Of a stretch of 64,000 bases of DNA, positions 1 through 8,187 are shown piece by piece. The notes beneath the pieces were generated by a model. That model made no database searches. It had not been told where the DNA came from and was given only the letters and a program-made list of their open reading frames with translations. Each line of letters begins with the position of its first letter. Positions within the stretch are counted from its first letter, which is position 1. This DNA is from Streptomyces sp. NRRL S-340 (GTDB taxonomy: Bacteria; Actinomycetota; Actinomycetes; Streptomycetales; Streptomycetaceae): the NCBI RefSeq assembly GCF_000720185.1, contig NZ_JOIY01000020.1, forward strand, positions 62,001-126,000. Reading direction: 5' to 3'. The translations under genes were made by a program, and so were the position numbers.

Positions 1-55
1 GGGCGGGTGGAGGTGACGGGGCAGGTCAGCGCGGCGTGAGAGTCAGCCGCCGGAC

Positions 56-1015
56 TCAGGAGGACCCGACCCAGCCCTTGACCAGCCACAGCTGGTCGAG
101 GTAGGCGTCGCACTGGTCGCCCTGCTCGCACGAGATCTTGAGGGTGTTCGTGCCCTTGTTGAGCTGAAGCCAGTTGTAGGTCTTCGTCCAGCCCTTCTCG
201 TAGTCCCCGTCGCCCGCGCCCGCCCAGTTCTTCAGCTTCACCGCCGTGGTGGACGGGGTGCCGTTGACCGTGAGGGTGGCCTTGCCGTCCTTGCCGGGGA
301 CGCTGTAACCGAGGTAGACGCTGTACTTGCCGTCCTCCGGTATGCCGTTGACGGTCCAGGTGACGGAGGCGCCGGGCTTGTTGAAGTTGTTGACGTAGAC
401 GCCGCCGGCCGACTGGGCGCCCTTGACGTCGGAGGCGGTGGTCGCGCCGCCGCCCAGCAGCAGGGCCTTCGCGTCGATCTTCGGGAGTTCGCCGTCGGCG
501 GCCACGCTGCTGCTCGGCGACGGGGCCGGACCGCTGCTCGGTGGAGCCGTGGGGGTCGAACCGCCCGCCGCGGAGTCGCCCTTGTCGTCGGACTTGTCGC
601 CGATCATGGCGACGCTGATGCCGATGACGACGGCGGCGACCACCGCGACGGCGCCGATCAGCAGGCCCTTGGTGTTGGGGCCCCGCCGGCCGCCACCGCC
701 GCTGCCCCGGCCCGGCTGCTGCCGGGGCGGCTGTGCGCCGCCGGGCAGGGTCTCCGGCGCGGCGTAGTGGGCGTTCGGCTGGCCGTACGCGCCCTGCTGC
801 GGGACCTGGCCGTAGGCCGCCGTGGGGGCCTGGGGGGTCTGCTGGGTCTGCTGGCCGTACTGGCGCTGACCGACGGCGCGGACCCGGTTGACCGAGCCGG
901 GGTAGCCGTAACCGCCGGAGGGCGGCTGGGCTCCGTTGGCCTGACCGTCGGCGTACAGGTAGCCGAACGGGTCGTCGTCCTCGGGCGTGCTCGGGCCGTT
1001 GTCGCCGGGCGTCAT
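56..1015 (-). CDS. Membrane-anchored protein with C-terminal carbohydrate-binding (CBM6/35-like) domain
   Basis: 319 aa. Residues 1-115 are a cytoplasmic-looking Gly/Pro/Gln/Tyr-rich segment, followed by a Gly/Arg stretch and one membrane helix at about 117-139. A Ser/Pro/Thr linker leads to a C-terminal domain (about 180-317) that resembles a beta-jelly-roll carbohydrate-binding module. That domain contains YVNNFNKPGASVTW and a late pair of Cys (SCEQGDQC). No catalytic domain is present, so a role in binding cell-wall or extracellular glycans is inferred. The ATG at 1015 has GAGGAG about 9 nt upstream. The downstream end lies close to the window edge. The CBM assignment is by resemblance only. 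Confidence 0.75.
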   Translation of the reverse strand: MTPGDNGPSTPEDDDPFGYLYADGQANGAQPPSGGYGYPGSVNRVRAVGQRQYGQQTQQTPQAPTAAYGQVPQQGAYGQPNAHYAAPETLPGGAQPPRQQPGRGSGGGGRRGPNTKGLLIGAVAVVAAVVIGISVAMIGDKSDDKGDSAAGGSTPTAPPSSGPAPSPSSSVAADGELPKIDAKALLLGGGATTASDVKGAQSAGGVYVNNFNKPGASVTWTVNGIPEDGKYSVYLGYSVPGKDGKATLTVNGTPSTTAVKLKNWAGAGDGDYEKGWTKTYNWLQLNKGTNTLKISCEQGDQCDAYLDQLWLVKGWVGSS

Positions 1016-1134
1016 CCCTTGGTCTCCTCAACAGTGCGGGTCGGGTGCAGTACGTCGTGAGATTGGACCGAGCCTACCCGCTCCCCCGGGCCCGAACGGG
1101 TGACTCACCCCGCACCCTGCCGCTGACCAGCGGT

Positions 1135-2805
1135 TTATCCGGCCCGCCGATGCTGTTTGGGACGAGATCGTTTCTCGACGTACATCCGTTCGTCCGCGGA
1201 CTTCAGCACTTCGTCCGCCGTCATCCCGCAATGTGCCCATCCGATGCCGAAGCTGGCGCCGACCCGGACGGCCCTGCCCTCGGCGCGGATGGGCTGGATG
1301 ATCTCGTTGCGCAGGCGCACGGCGAGGTCCTCGGCGTCGGCGCGGCCGAGGCCGTCGGCGAGGATCACGAACTCGTCGCCGCCGAGCCGGGCCACGGTGT
1401 CGCCGTCCCGCACGCCGTTGGACAGGCGCCGGGCCACCTCGATGAGGACGGCGTCGCCCGCGTTGTGCCCGAACCGGTCGTTGATCGACTTGAAACCGTC
1501 GAGGTCGCAGAAGAGGACGGCGAGCCCCTTGGCGCCGTCGTCCCGGTCGCCCTCGGGGGCGACGGTGTGCACGTGGTGGTCGTAGGCGTCGTAGACCTGC
1601 GGGCCGGCGTCGAAGTCGAAGCCGTGGTCGTGTCCGGCGCCGGCGGCGGCGTGCGCCGGGTGGCCGTACGCGGCGTCCAGGGACTCCAGGTCGCCGGGGA
1701 GCGCGGAGTGCGAGCGGCGGCACAGGCGCGCGGAGAGCCGGGAGCGCAGTTCGGCGGAGTTCGGCAGGCCGGTGAGGGAGTCGTGGGAGGCGCGGTGGGC
1801 GAGGTGCAGCTCGCGGCGCTTGCGCTCCTCTATGTCCTCGACGTGGGTGAGCAGGAAGCGGGGGCCGTCGGCGGCGTCCGCGACGACGGAGTTGCGCAGG
1901 GAGACCCAGACGTAGGTGCCGTCGCGGCGGCCCAGGCGCAGTTCCGCCCGGCCGCCCTCGGCGGAGGTGCGCAGCAGGGTGCCTATGTCCTCGGGGTGGA
2001 CGAGGTCGGAGAAGGAGTAGCGGCGCATCGCGGAGGCGGGGCGGCCCAGCAGGCGGCACAGGGCGTCGTTGGTGCGCAGGATCCGTCCGTGCTGGTCGCC
2101 GCCCATCTCGGCGATGGCCATGCCGGAGGGGGCGTACTCGAAGGCCTGCCGGAAGCTCTCCTCGCTGGCGCGCAGGGCCTGCTGGTCGCGCTCCAGCCGG
2201 ACCAGGGCGCGCTGCATGTTGGCGCGCAGCCGGGCGTTGCTGATCGCGATGGCCGCCTGGAACGCGTACACCTGCAAAGCCTCGCGGCCCCAGGCGCCGG
2301 GGCGGCGGCCGCCCCGCGGCCGGTCCACGGAGAGCACGCCGAGCAGCTCGCCCGGCGAGCCCGCGGGCGCGCCGGGCGCGTACATCGGGGCGAAGAGGCG
2401 GTCGGAGGGGTGCCACTCGTCCTCGAAGCGGGGAGCGGGTCCGTCGGTGTACCACTGCGGGACGTCGTCGTCGTCGAGGACCCAGCCCTCGGTGTGCGGG
2501 ATGAAGACCAGGTCGCCCCAGGCCTCGCCCATGGCCAGGCGGCGGTCCCAGGACTCGCGGGAGCCGACCCGGCCGGTGATGAGGGCCTCGGCGGCGGGGT
2601 TGCCGGAGAAGGCGGCCACGACGAGGTCGCCGTCGGGGCGTACGAGGTTGACGCAGGCCAGTTCGTAGCCGAGGCCGGTCACGACGCCGTCGGCCACGGT
2701 CTGGAGTGTGTCGGCCAGGCTGCGCGCGGTGTTCATGTCCGCCATGACCTGGTGCAGTTGCCGCAGGGTCGCAAGACGGACATAGGGCTCCGACTCGGTC
2801 TCCAT
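1135..2805 (-). CDS. cdgB: Diguanylate cyclase, GAF-PAS-GGDEF (CdgB)
   Basis: 556 aa from the ATG at 2805, which has a GGAGG-like site; the open frame extends 28 codons further without a better start. An N-terminal GAF domain (about 20-170) precedes a PAS/PAC region (about 190-315) and a C-terminal GGDEF domain with intact GGDEF at 475-479. An RDGD I-site lies exactly five residues before GGDEF, so product feedback inhibition is likely. It makes cyclic-di-GMP from GTP. In Streptomyces this GAF-PAS-GGDEF enzyme is CdgB, a known BldD target that affects the developmental switch. There is no EAL domain. A perfect 18-bp palindrome lies upstream (2934-2951). Confidence 0.9.
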   Translation of the reverse strand: METESEPYVRLATLRQLHQVMADMNTARSLADTLQTVADGVVTGLGYELACVNLVRPDGDLVVAAFSGNPAAEALITGRVGSRESWDRRLAMGEAWGDLVFIPHTEGWVLDDDDVPQWYTDGPAPRFEDEWHPSDRLFAPMYAPGAPAGSPGELLGVLSVDRPRGGRRPGAWGREALQVYAFQAAIAISNARLRANMQRALVRLERDQQALRASEESFRQAFEYAPSGMAIAEMGGDQHGRILRTNDALCRLLGRPASAMRRYSFSDLVHPEDIGTLLRTSAEGGRAELRLGRRDGTYVWVSLRNSVVADAADGPRFLLTHVEDIEERKRRELHLAHRASHDSLTGLPNSAELRSRLSARLCRRSHSALPGDLESLDAAYGHPAHAAAGAGHDHGFDFDAGPQVYDAYDHHVHTVAPEGDRDDGAKGLAVLFCDLDGFKSINDRFGHNAGDAVLIEVARRLSNGVRDGDTVARLGGDEFVILADGLGRADAEDLAVRLRNEIIQPIRAEGRAVRVGASFGIGWAHCGMTADEVLKSADERMYVEKRSRPKQHRRAG

Positions 2806-2933
2806 GCTCGCCCTCCCCCCGAGACCTCGCAGTGAATCAAAGGGTTCTCTTCGGCGTATCGTGCCGTGCGGTCTACGCCACTGAATCACAGCGTGAAGCC
2901 CACTCGGTACACAGGGTCAACAATTCACGCCCC

Positions 2934-2951
2934 TTGTGACTCAAGTCACAA
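2934..2951. promoter_or_regulatory. Perfect 18-bp palindrome between cdgB and the flavin reductase gene
   Basis: TTGTGACTCAAGTCACAA is a perfect inverted repeat in the 367-bp divergent region. It is flanked by TTCACG (about 2924) and CGTGAA (about 2955), which form a second, outer inverted repeat. The TGAC/GTCA half-sites resemble BldD operator halves, although the spacing is 4 nt rather than 5. cdgB is an established BldD target in S. coelicolor; that this palindrome is the site is an inference. Confidence 0.45.
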
Positions 2952-3160
2952 CTGAACGTGAACAATTGACTGGAGTTTCTGCTTTTTTCCGAAGTGTTCA
3001 CTGAACGCAAACTTGTGCTGTGCGGCCATGATGCACGAGAGATCGCGGGAACGGGCTGGAATCGCTGGTTCCGACGAGCCGCGACGAGCGGGGCGGTGGG
3101 TCCTCGGACCTAGGACCGGGGTCGGGCCAGGGCCCGATGCGCGGGGCGCGGGCCGGTCAT

Positions 3161-3175
3161 TAGCGTTGATGTGTG
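3161..3175 (+). promoter_or_regulatory. Leaderless promoter -10 box before flavin reductase
   Basis: TAGCGT at 3161-3166 is followed by 6 nt and the GTG at 3173. No ribosome-binding site precedes this GTG, which fits a leaderless transcript. Confidence 0.5.
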
Positions 3176-3757
3176 CTGAACACTTCCCCCGCCCCGTCCT
3201 GCGCCCTCGCCCCCGCCTCCCCCGGGCATGCTGAGGGGGTGACCGACGACGAGTTCCGTGCCGCGATGTCCCGCCTGGCCGCGGGCGTGGTCCTGGTGAC
3301 CGCGCAGGAGCCGCCGCTCGACCCGGAGGACCCGCTCGCGCCGGGCGGGGAGGACGTGGGGATGACCGCGACGGCGTTCCTGTCGGTCTCCCTCGACCCG
3401 CCGCTGGCCCTGGTCAGCCTGCGCGAGGGCTCCCGCATGGACGACCTGCTCGCCGAGCAGCCGCTGTGGGCCGTGTCCGTCCTGGCCGAGAGCCAGCGGC
3501 ACATCGCCGGCCGCTTCGCCATGAAGGGCCGCATCAGCGACCGCCTGCTCTTCGCGGACATCCCCTGCGTCCGCGGCGAGGTGTCCGGCGCCCCGCTGGT
3601 GGGCGGCGCCCTGGCCACCCTGGAACTGCGCACCGAGCAGCGGGTCCCGGCGGGCGACCACACGCTGGTCGTCGGCCGGGTCCTGTCCGCCCGGCTGCCG
3701 AGCGCGCAGGGCGGCCCGCTGATGTACTTCCGCGGCCGCTACCGGCACCTGGGCTGA
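3173..3757 (+). CDS. Flavin reductase-like FMN-binding protein
   Basis: 194 aa (GTG start, leaderless promoter). It has the flavin-reductase split-barrel pattern: DDEFRAAMSRLAAGVVLVTA near the start, then GMTATAFLSVSLDPPLALVSL, which is the FMN-phosphate-binding strand region. DHTLVVGRVL and a final MYFRGRYRHLG follow. Such proteins use NAD(P)H to reduce FMN/FAD for partner monooxygenases or act alone. An internal GTG at 3239 is an alternative start, with GAGG only about 2 nt away. No partner oxygenase is adjacent, so the physiological role is unknown. Confidence 0.8.
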   Translation: MLNTSPAPSCALAPASPGHAEGVTDDEFRAAMSRLAAGVVLVTAQEPPLDPEDPLAPGGEDVGMTATAFLSVSLDPPLALVSLREGSRMDDLLAEQPLWAVSVLAESQRHIAGRFAMKGRISDRLLFADIPCVRGEVSGAPLVGGALATLELRTEQRVPAGDHTLVVGRVLSARLPSAQGGPLMYFRGRYRHLG

Positions 3758-3782
3758 CGCCTCGGCCGGGACGCCCGGGACG

Positions 3783-4229
3783 CGGTGGACGTGCGGGGCA
3801 CCGGCCGCCAGGTCCCCGACATCCGGTGTCCGCGCGGGGCGAGGGCCGCCAAAGCCCGCCACCCGGTGACCATGCCGGACACGGGCCGCCGGGGGCCCGT
3901 GATCCGGTGACCGTGCGGGGCGACGGCCGCCAAAGCCCGCCACCCGGTGACCGTGCTGGGCGAGGGCCGCCGGGGGCCCGTGATCCGGTGACCGTGCGGG
4001 GGCGACGGCCGCCGGAGGGCGTGATCCGGTGACCGTGCGGGGCGACGGCCGCCAAAGCCCGCCACCCGGTGACCGTGCTGGGCGAGGGCCGCCGGGTGCC
4101 CGTGATCCGGTGACCGTGCTGGGCGAGGGCCGCCGGGTGCCCGTGATCCGGTGACCGTGCCGGACACGGGCCGCCGGAGGCCCCGTAATCCGGTGGCCGT
4201 GCGGCGCGCGGGCCGCCTACCGTGCGCGC
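3783..4229. repeat. Tandem array of about eleven 40-42 bp units
   Basis: Each unit starts CGGTGACCGTGC and runs through a GGGCGA(C/G)GGCCGCC core to (CCC)GTGATC or CCCGCCACC. Two sub-types (…AAAGCCCGCCACC and …GGGTGCCCGTGATC) are interspersed. The last unit ends GGCCGCC then TACCGT, which is the -10 box of the next gene, so the array runs directly into that promoter. Unit length is not a multiple of three and all frames are filled only by spurious ORFs. There are no spacers, so it is not a CRISPR array. Function is unknown. Confidence 0.9.
4218..4229 (+). promoter_or_regulatory. Leaderless promoter -10 box (TACCGT)
   Basis: TACCGT at 4218-4223 lies 6 nt before the ATG at 4230 and forms the tail of the last tandem-repeat unit. 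No ribosome-binding site is present. Confidence 0.5.
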
Positions 4230-4799
4230 ATGACGACGCCCCCCGCGCCCGCCACCGCTCCGGCTCCCTCCGCTTCCCCGGCCTCCGTCCCCGCGCCCTC
4301 GCCGCGCCTGGAGGAGATCACCCCCGGCAACCTCGACGCCGCGCTCGGCATCCGGGTCCACCCGGCCCAGGAGCACGCGGTCGCGCCGGTGGTGAAGTCC
4401 CTCGCCGAGGCCTACGTCCACCCGGGCACCGCGTGGCCGCGGCTGATCACCGACGGCGGCCGGCCCGTGGGCTTCCTGATGGCCTTCCTCGACATCGACT
4501 GGCACCTGGACGGCAGCGTGATCCGCTCGGGCCTGTGGCGGCTGAACATCGCGGCCGGTGAACAGGGCCGCGGCTACGGCCGGTTCGCGGTGCACGCCGT
4601 CGCCGCCGAACTCCGCCGCCGGGGCGCCACCCGGATGTACGTCTCCTGGCACCCGGGCCCGGACGGCCCGGAGCGCTTCTACCTGCGGCTCGGCTTCCGC
4701 CCGAACGGCGAGACGAGCGGCGGCCAGACGGTGGGCGTCCTGGACCTGGCCCGGGAACCGGCCGGTCCGGAGGCACCCGGCACCGCGCCGAGCGCCTGA
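4230..4799 (+). CDS. GNAT family N-acetyltransferase
   Basis: 189 aa, ATG start 6 nt after a TACCGT box. The acetyl-CoA pyrophosphate-binding motif appears as EQGRGYGRFAV (about residue 110), followed by the FYLRLGF signature of motif B. The first about 25 residues are Pro/Ala/Ser-rich and probably disordered. The central region (AEAYVHPGTAWPRLI, LWRLNIAAGEQG) resembles the diamine/spermidine acetyltransferase branch, but the substrate cannot be read from sequence. It is convergent with arfB. Confidence 0.82.
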   Translation: MTTPPAPATAPAPSASPASVPAPSPRLEEITPGNLDAALGIRVHPAQEHAVAPVVKSLAEAYVHPGTAWPRLITDGGRPVGFLMAFLDIDWHLDGSVIRSGLWRLNIAAGEQGRGYGRFAVHAVAAELRRRGATRMYVSWHPGPDGPERFYLRLGFRPNGETSGGQTVGVLDLAREPAGPEAPGTAPSA

Positions 4800-4839
4800 C
4801 GAGAGGGGCCCGGCCAGACCCGGGTCCCGTCGTCAGGAC

Positions 4840-5277
4840 CTAGCCCCAGTCCCGCCCCGATCGCCCCCGTTTCGTCTGCGAGCGCTGCTTCTTCTCGCGC
4901 AGGCGGCGCTCGTTGATGCCGCGGGGGATGCGGGTGGGCCTGCGGGGCTGGGGCGGGGGTGCGGTGGCCTCGGCGAGGAGGGAGGCGAGGCGGACCGCGG
5001 CGGCCTCGCGGTTGCGCCACTGGGAGCGGTGCTCGGAGGCGCGGACGGTGACGACGCCGTCGACGAGCCGGCCCGCCAGCCGCCGCAGGGCGCGCTCCTT
5101 CCACACCTCGGGCAGCGCCTCGGTGCGCGCCAGGTCGAAGCGCAGTTCCACCTGGCTGTCGGTGGTGTTGACGTGCTGGCCGCCGGGCCCCGAGGACCGC
5201 GAGAAGCGCCAGGCCAGCTCGGCCTCGGGGAGCGCGACGGAGCCGCGGATGACATAGGGACCGGACATGCCCTCCAT
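4840..5277 (-). CDS. arfB: Alternative ribosome-rescue factor ArfB (peptidyl-tRNA hydrolase)
   Basis: 145 aa, the usual ArfB/YaeJ length. It has an RF-1-type catalytic core with GGQ at 32-34 in SRSSGPGGQHVNTTDSQVEL and no codon-recognition domains. The C-terminal tail is basic (REKKQRSQTKRGR), as needed to reach into the mRNA channel of stalled ribosomes. It would hydrolyse peptidyl-tRNA on ribosomes lacking a stop codon. An in-frame ATG at 5268 (MSGPYVIRG) is an equally plausible start. Confidence 0.9.
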   Translation of the reverse strand: MEGMSGPYVIRGSVALPEAELAWRFSRSSGPGGQHVNTTDSQVELRFDLARTEALPEVWKERALRRLAGRLVDGVVTVRASEHRSQWRNREAAAVRLASLLAEATAPPPQPRRPTRIPRGINERRLREKKQRSQTKRGRSGRDWG

Positions 5278-5476
5278 GGTCCCGCGCCTGTCCGGGTCAC
5301 GTCACCGGGTTTTCCCGGACACCCGGCGGCGCGCCGTCCCGCCGCCGGTCCGGGCCGTTCGGGCCCGGCTTGGTAAAAAAGGTAAAGACATCCGGAACCA
5401 TGGGGACCCCTCTCGGCGTTCCTAGAGGTGGCGGTAGCTTCGTCCGCACACGCAACGAGGGAAGGGACTCCCAACA

Positions 5477-6052
5477 ATGGCTGTAAGCCTCTCCAAGGGC
5501 GGCAACGTCTCGCTCACCAAGGAAGCGCCGGGCCTGACCGCCGTCACCGTGGGCCTCGGCTGGGACGTCCGCACCACCACCGGCACGGACTTCGACCTGG
5601 ACGCCTCCGCCATCGCGGTCAACGCGCAGGGCAAGGTGTACTCCGACGCCCACTTCGTCTTCTTCAACAACAAGCAGACCCCGGACAGCACCATCGTCCA
5701 CACCGGTGACAACCGCACCGGCGAGGGCGCGGGCGACGACGAGGCGATCAACGTCAACCTCGCCGGGCTCCCGGCCGACATCGACAAGATCGTCTTCCCG
5801 GTCTCCATCTACGACGCCGAGAACCGCAGCCAGAACTTCGGCCAGGTCCGCAACGCCTACATCCGCATCGTCAACCAGGCCGGCGGCGCGGAGATCGCCC
5901 GCTACGACCTGTCGGAGGACGCCGCCACCGAGACCGCCATGGTCTTCGGCGAGCTGTACCGCAACGGCGCGGAGTGGAAGTTCCGCGCGGTCGGCCAGGG
6001 CTACGCCTCGGGCCTGGTGGGCATCGCCCAGGACTTCGGTGTGAACGTCTGA
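5477..6052 (+). CDS. terD: TerD-family calcium-binding stress protein
   Basis: 191 aa, full length for TerD. It begins [20 protein letters not shown] and carries both conserved halves: the DFDLDASAI…FVFFNN and [14 protein letters not shown]sp-rich calcium-binding segments. Family members occur in tellurite-resistance loci and in Streptomyces affect differentiation and calcium responses. It stands alone here, without other ter genes. GAGGGAAGGGA precedes the ATG. A region with TAAAAAAGGTAAAG about 100 nt upstream is unusually A-rich for this genome and probably holds the promoter. A strong hairpin follows the stop. Confidence 0.92.
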   Translation: MAVSLSKGGNVSLTKEAPGLTAVTVGLGWDVRTTTGTDFDLDASAIAVNAQGKVYSDAHFVFFNNKQTPDSTIVHTGDNRTGEGAGDDEAINVNLAGLPADIDKIVFPVSIYDAENRSQNFGQVRNAYIRIVNQAGGAEIARYDLSEDAATETAMVFGELYRNGAEWKFRAVGQGYASGLVGIAQDFGVNV

Positions 6053-6070
6053 CGGACCGCCGCACCCGGC

Positions 6071-6108
6071 CCGGAGCCCGGACCCGCCGTCGCGGGTCCG
6101 GGCTCCGG
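6071..6108 (+). terminator. Rho-independent-type hairpin after terD
   Basis: Perfect 17-bp stem with a 4-nt loop, CCGGAGCCCGGACCCGC paired with its complement, 18 nt after the terD stop. No U-tract follows, which is usual in Streptomyces. Confidence 0.75.
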
Positions 6109-6155
6109 CGCCTGTCCGCGCGCAGGAGACCCCGGACGCCCAGGGCGTGCCGCGA

Positions 6156-6167
6156 TACGTTGCGCGC
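6156..6167 (+). promoter_or_regulatory. Leaderless promoter -10 box (TACGTT)
   Basis: TACGTT at 6156-6161 is followed by 6 nt and the ATG at 6168, with no ribosome-binding site between. Confidence 0.45.
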
Positions 6168-6683
6168 ATGATCCTCCAGCCCCTGTCGTTCTCTCCCGAC
6201 CACGGCCTGCCGCCCGGGCTGCTGGCCGAACTCACCGCGCTCTACGCCTCCCAGCGTGACTTCCACGCCCTCAGCGGCGACTTCCCCGACCCGGACGCCA
6301 TCAGCCCCGAGCAGGTCGCCACCGCACTCGCGGACGAGCTGGCCCACCCGGACGCGCAGGTGCTGCTGGCCCGCAGCGAGGGCGCGCTGGTGGGCATCGC
6401 CATCACCCTGGACCACCATCCCGATCCGGCCGACCCCGACCCGTGGATCGGCCTGCTGATGGTGGACGCGGCGGCCGGCCGCCGGGGCCACGGCAGACGG
6501 CTGGCGTCCCTGGTCGAGGACCGCTTCCGCGCGGCGGGCCGCACCGCCGTGCGCCTGGCCGTCCTCGACGGCAACCGGGCCGGCCTCGCCTTCTGGACCG
6601 CCCTCGGCTACGGCGTCGTCGACCACCGCGCGGACCGTGGCCGGGGCCGTCCCTGCACGGTGCTGCGCAAGGAACTGGTCTGA
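6168..6683 (+). CDS. GNAT family N-acetyltransferase
   Basis: 171 aa. The ATG at 6168 is chosen over the upstream in-frame GTG at 6147 because a TACGTT box sits 6 nt before it. Motif A is visible as IGLLMVDAAAGRRGHGRRLA and motif B as NRAGLAFWTALGYGVV. The N-terminal part contains SQRDFHALSGDFPDPDAISPEQ, typical of small-molecule or aminoglycoside-type GNATs. The substrate is not predictable. It is convergent with the M1-type peptidase gene. Confidence 0.82.
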   Translation: MILQPLSFSPDHGLPPGLLAELTALYASQRDFHALSGDFPDPDAISPEQVATALADELAHPDAQVLLARSEGALVGIAITLDHHPDPADPDPWIGLLMVDAAAGRRGHGRRLASLVEDRFRAAGRTAVRLAVLDGNRAGLAFWTALGYGVVDHRADRGRGRPCTVLRKELV

Positions 6684-6741
6684 ACAGCGACGCCCCGCGG
6701 TCGACGCCGGCGGACCGGATCCGCCCGCCCCGCCGGGTTCC

Positions 6742-8148
6742 TCACGGGCGGGCGGGCTTGCCCTCGCCGTACAGCCAGTCCCGCCAGATGGCGCTGAAGT
6801 CCTTGCCGGGCGCCTTCTTCTCGACGTACGCCGTGAAGTCGGCGGTGGAGGCGTTGCCGTGGCGGTGGGCGGCGGCCCAGCCCTGGGCGATGGCGTAGAA
6901 GGCGTCGTCGCCGACCGTCCGGCGGATCATGTGCAGGACCATCGCGCCGCGGTCGTACACGGGCGCGTCGGAGATGACCGCGGCGCTGCCCGGCCGGCCG
7001 GGCGGATAGGCCCAGACGTCCGTGCCGTTGTCGCCCTCGCCGCGGTAGACGGTGTCGAAGGTCTCCTGCGCGCTGGGGCCGTCGTGGTCCTCCGCCCACA
7101 GCCACTCCCCGTACGTGGCGAACGACTCGTTGAGCCACATGTCCCGCCAGCTCTTCGGGGTGACGGAGTCGCCGTACCACTGGTGGACGAGTTCGTGGAC
7201 GAGGGTGGTGGTGTCGGGGGCGCTGGGGAAGGCGGGGCGGTTCTGGGTCTCCAGCGCGTAGCCGACACCGGGGACGCGGTCGACGATCGCCCCGGTGGAG
7301 GAGAAGGGGTAGGGACCGAAGTTGTACTCCGCCCAGTCCATGATCTCGGGGATCTGCGCGAGCACCGGTTCGCTCGCCCCGGCCAGCGCGGGATCGACCG
7401 CCGTGTACACCGGCAGGCCGTTGCCGAGAGTGGACCGGCTCACCTTGAAGTCGCCGATCGCGACCGTGGCGAGGTAGGTCGCCATGGGCTCGCCGGTGTG
7501 CCAGCGGTACGTCGTTCGGCCCCCGCTGGTCGTCGTGCTCTTCAGCTCGCCGTTGGAGACGGCCGTCAGTTTCCGGCCCGCGGGCACGCTGACGGAGATG
7601 TCGTACGTGGCCTTGTCCGAGGGGTGGTCGTTGCCCGGGAACCACGCCATCGAGCCGACCGGCTGTCCGAGGGCGAGGGCGCCGTCGGCCGTGGGCAGCC
7701 AGCCCTCCTTGGACCCGCCGGGGTCGGTGAGGGTGCGCGGGGTGCCGGAGTAGCGGACCGTGGTGCTGAAGGTCTCCCCCTGGGCCAGGTCGTCGTGCGG
7801 CCGGACGGTCAGCTCCTGCCCCGCCCGGTGGAAACGGGCGCCCCGCCCCTCGACGGTCACGCTCTCCACCTCCATCCCCTGGAGATCGAGGTCGAAGGCG
7901 GACAGGTCCTCGGTGGCGCGGGCGGTGATCACGGCCGTGCCGGTGAGGCGGCGGTGGTCCGGGTCGTAGGCGAGCGTGAGGCCGTAGTGGCTCACGTCGT
8001 ACCCGCCGTTGCCCGCCCTCGGGAAGTACGGGTCGCGCAGGCCGTACCCGCCCGGCCGGCCGTGGACGCCGCCGTCGCAGGCGGTCAGCGGGAGGGCGCA
8101 CAGCAGTAACGCGCCGGCGGCTCGGACAAACAGTGCGGTTCGGGACAC
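6742..8148 (-). CDS. M1-family zinc aminopeptidase, lipoprotein
   Basis: 468 aa from the GTG at 8148; a TAAGAT box 7 nt upstream supports this leaderless start, although the frame stays open to an ATG at 8181. The N-terminus is a lipoprotein signal ending LTAC (lipid-anchored Cys24). Gluzincin motif HELVH is at 318-322 and the third zinc ligand is Glu341 in WLNESFATYGE. The usual GAMEN exopeptidase motif is replaced by YALETQ (about 298-302). It probably removes N-terminal residues from peptides outside the membrane. Confidence 0.85.
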   Translation of the reverse strand: MSRTALFVRAAGALLLCALPLTACDGGVHGRPGGYGLRDPYFPRAGNGGYDVSHYGLTLAYDPDHRRLTGTAVITARATEDLSAFDLDLQGMEVESVTVEGRGARFHRAGQELTVRPHDDLAQGETFSTTVRYSGTPRTLTDPGGSKEGWLPTADGALALGQPVGSMAWFPGNDHPSDKATYDISVSVPAGRKLTAVSNGELKSTTTSGGRTTYRWHTGEPMATYLATVAIGDFKVSRSTLGNGLPVYTAVDPALAGASEPVLAQIPEIMDWAEYNFGPYPFSSTGAIVDRVPGVGYALETQNRPAFPSAPDTTTLVHELVHQWYGDSVTPKSWRDMWLNESFATYGEWLWAEDHDGPSAQETFDTVYRGEGDNGTDVWAYPPGRPGSAAVISDAPVYDRGAMVLHMIRRTVGDDAFYAIAQGWAAAHRHGNASTADFTAYVEKKAPGKDFSAIWRDWLYGEGKPARP

Positions 8149-8161
8149 GAGTGCGATCTTA
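8149..8161 (-). promoter_or_regulatory. Leaderless promoter -10 box (TAAGAT) of the M1-type peptidase gene
   Basis: On the minus strand TAAGAT (8161-8156) precedes the GTG at 8148 by 7 nt. The divergent gene starts at 8188, so the two promoters share about 40 bp. Confidence 0.45.
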
Positions 8162-8187
8162 TGCGGCGGCCGTGACACCATCCCTAC

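Noticed and set aside
1045..2835. Long plus-strand ORF (596 codons) opposite cdgB
   Set aside because: Its composition is that of an antisense shadow in GC-rich DNA; the minus-strand frame has clear GAF, PAS and GGDEF motifs.
3783..4229. CRISPR-like array
   Set aside because: Units are contiguous with no unique spacers, and no cas genes are present. It is a plain tandem repeat.
5477..6052. Part of a tellurite-resistance island
   Set aside because: Only a single terD is present; lone TerD genes are common in Streptomyces.
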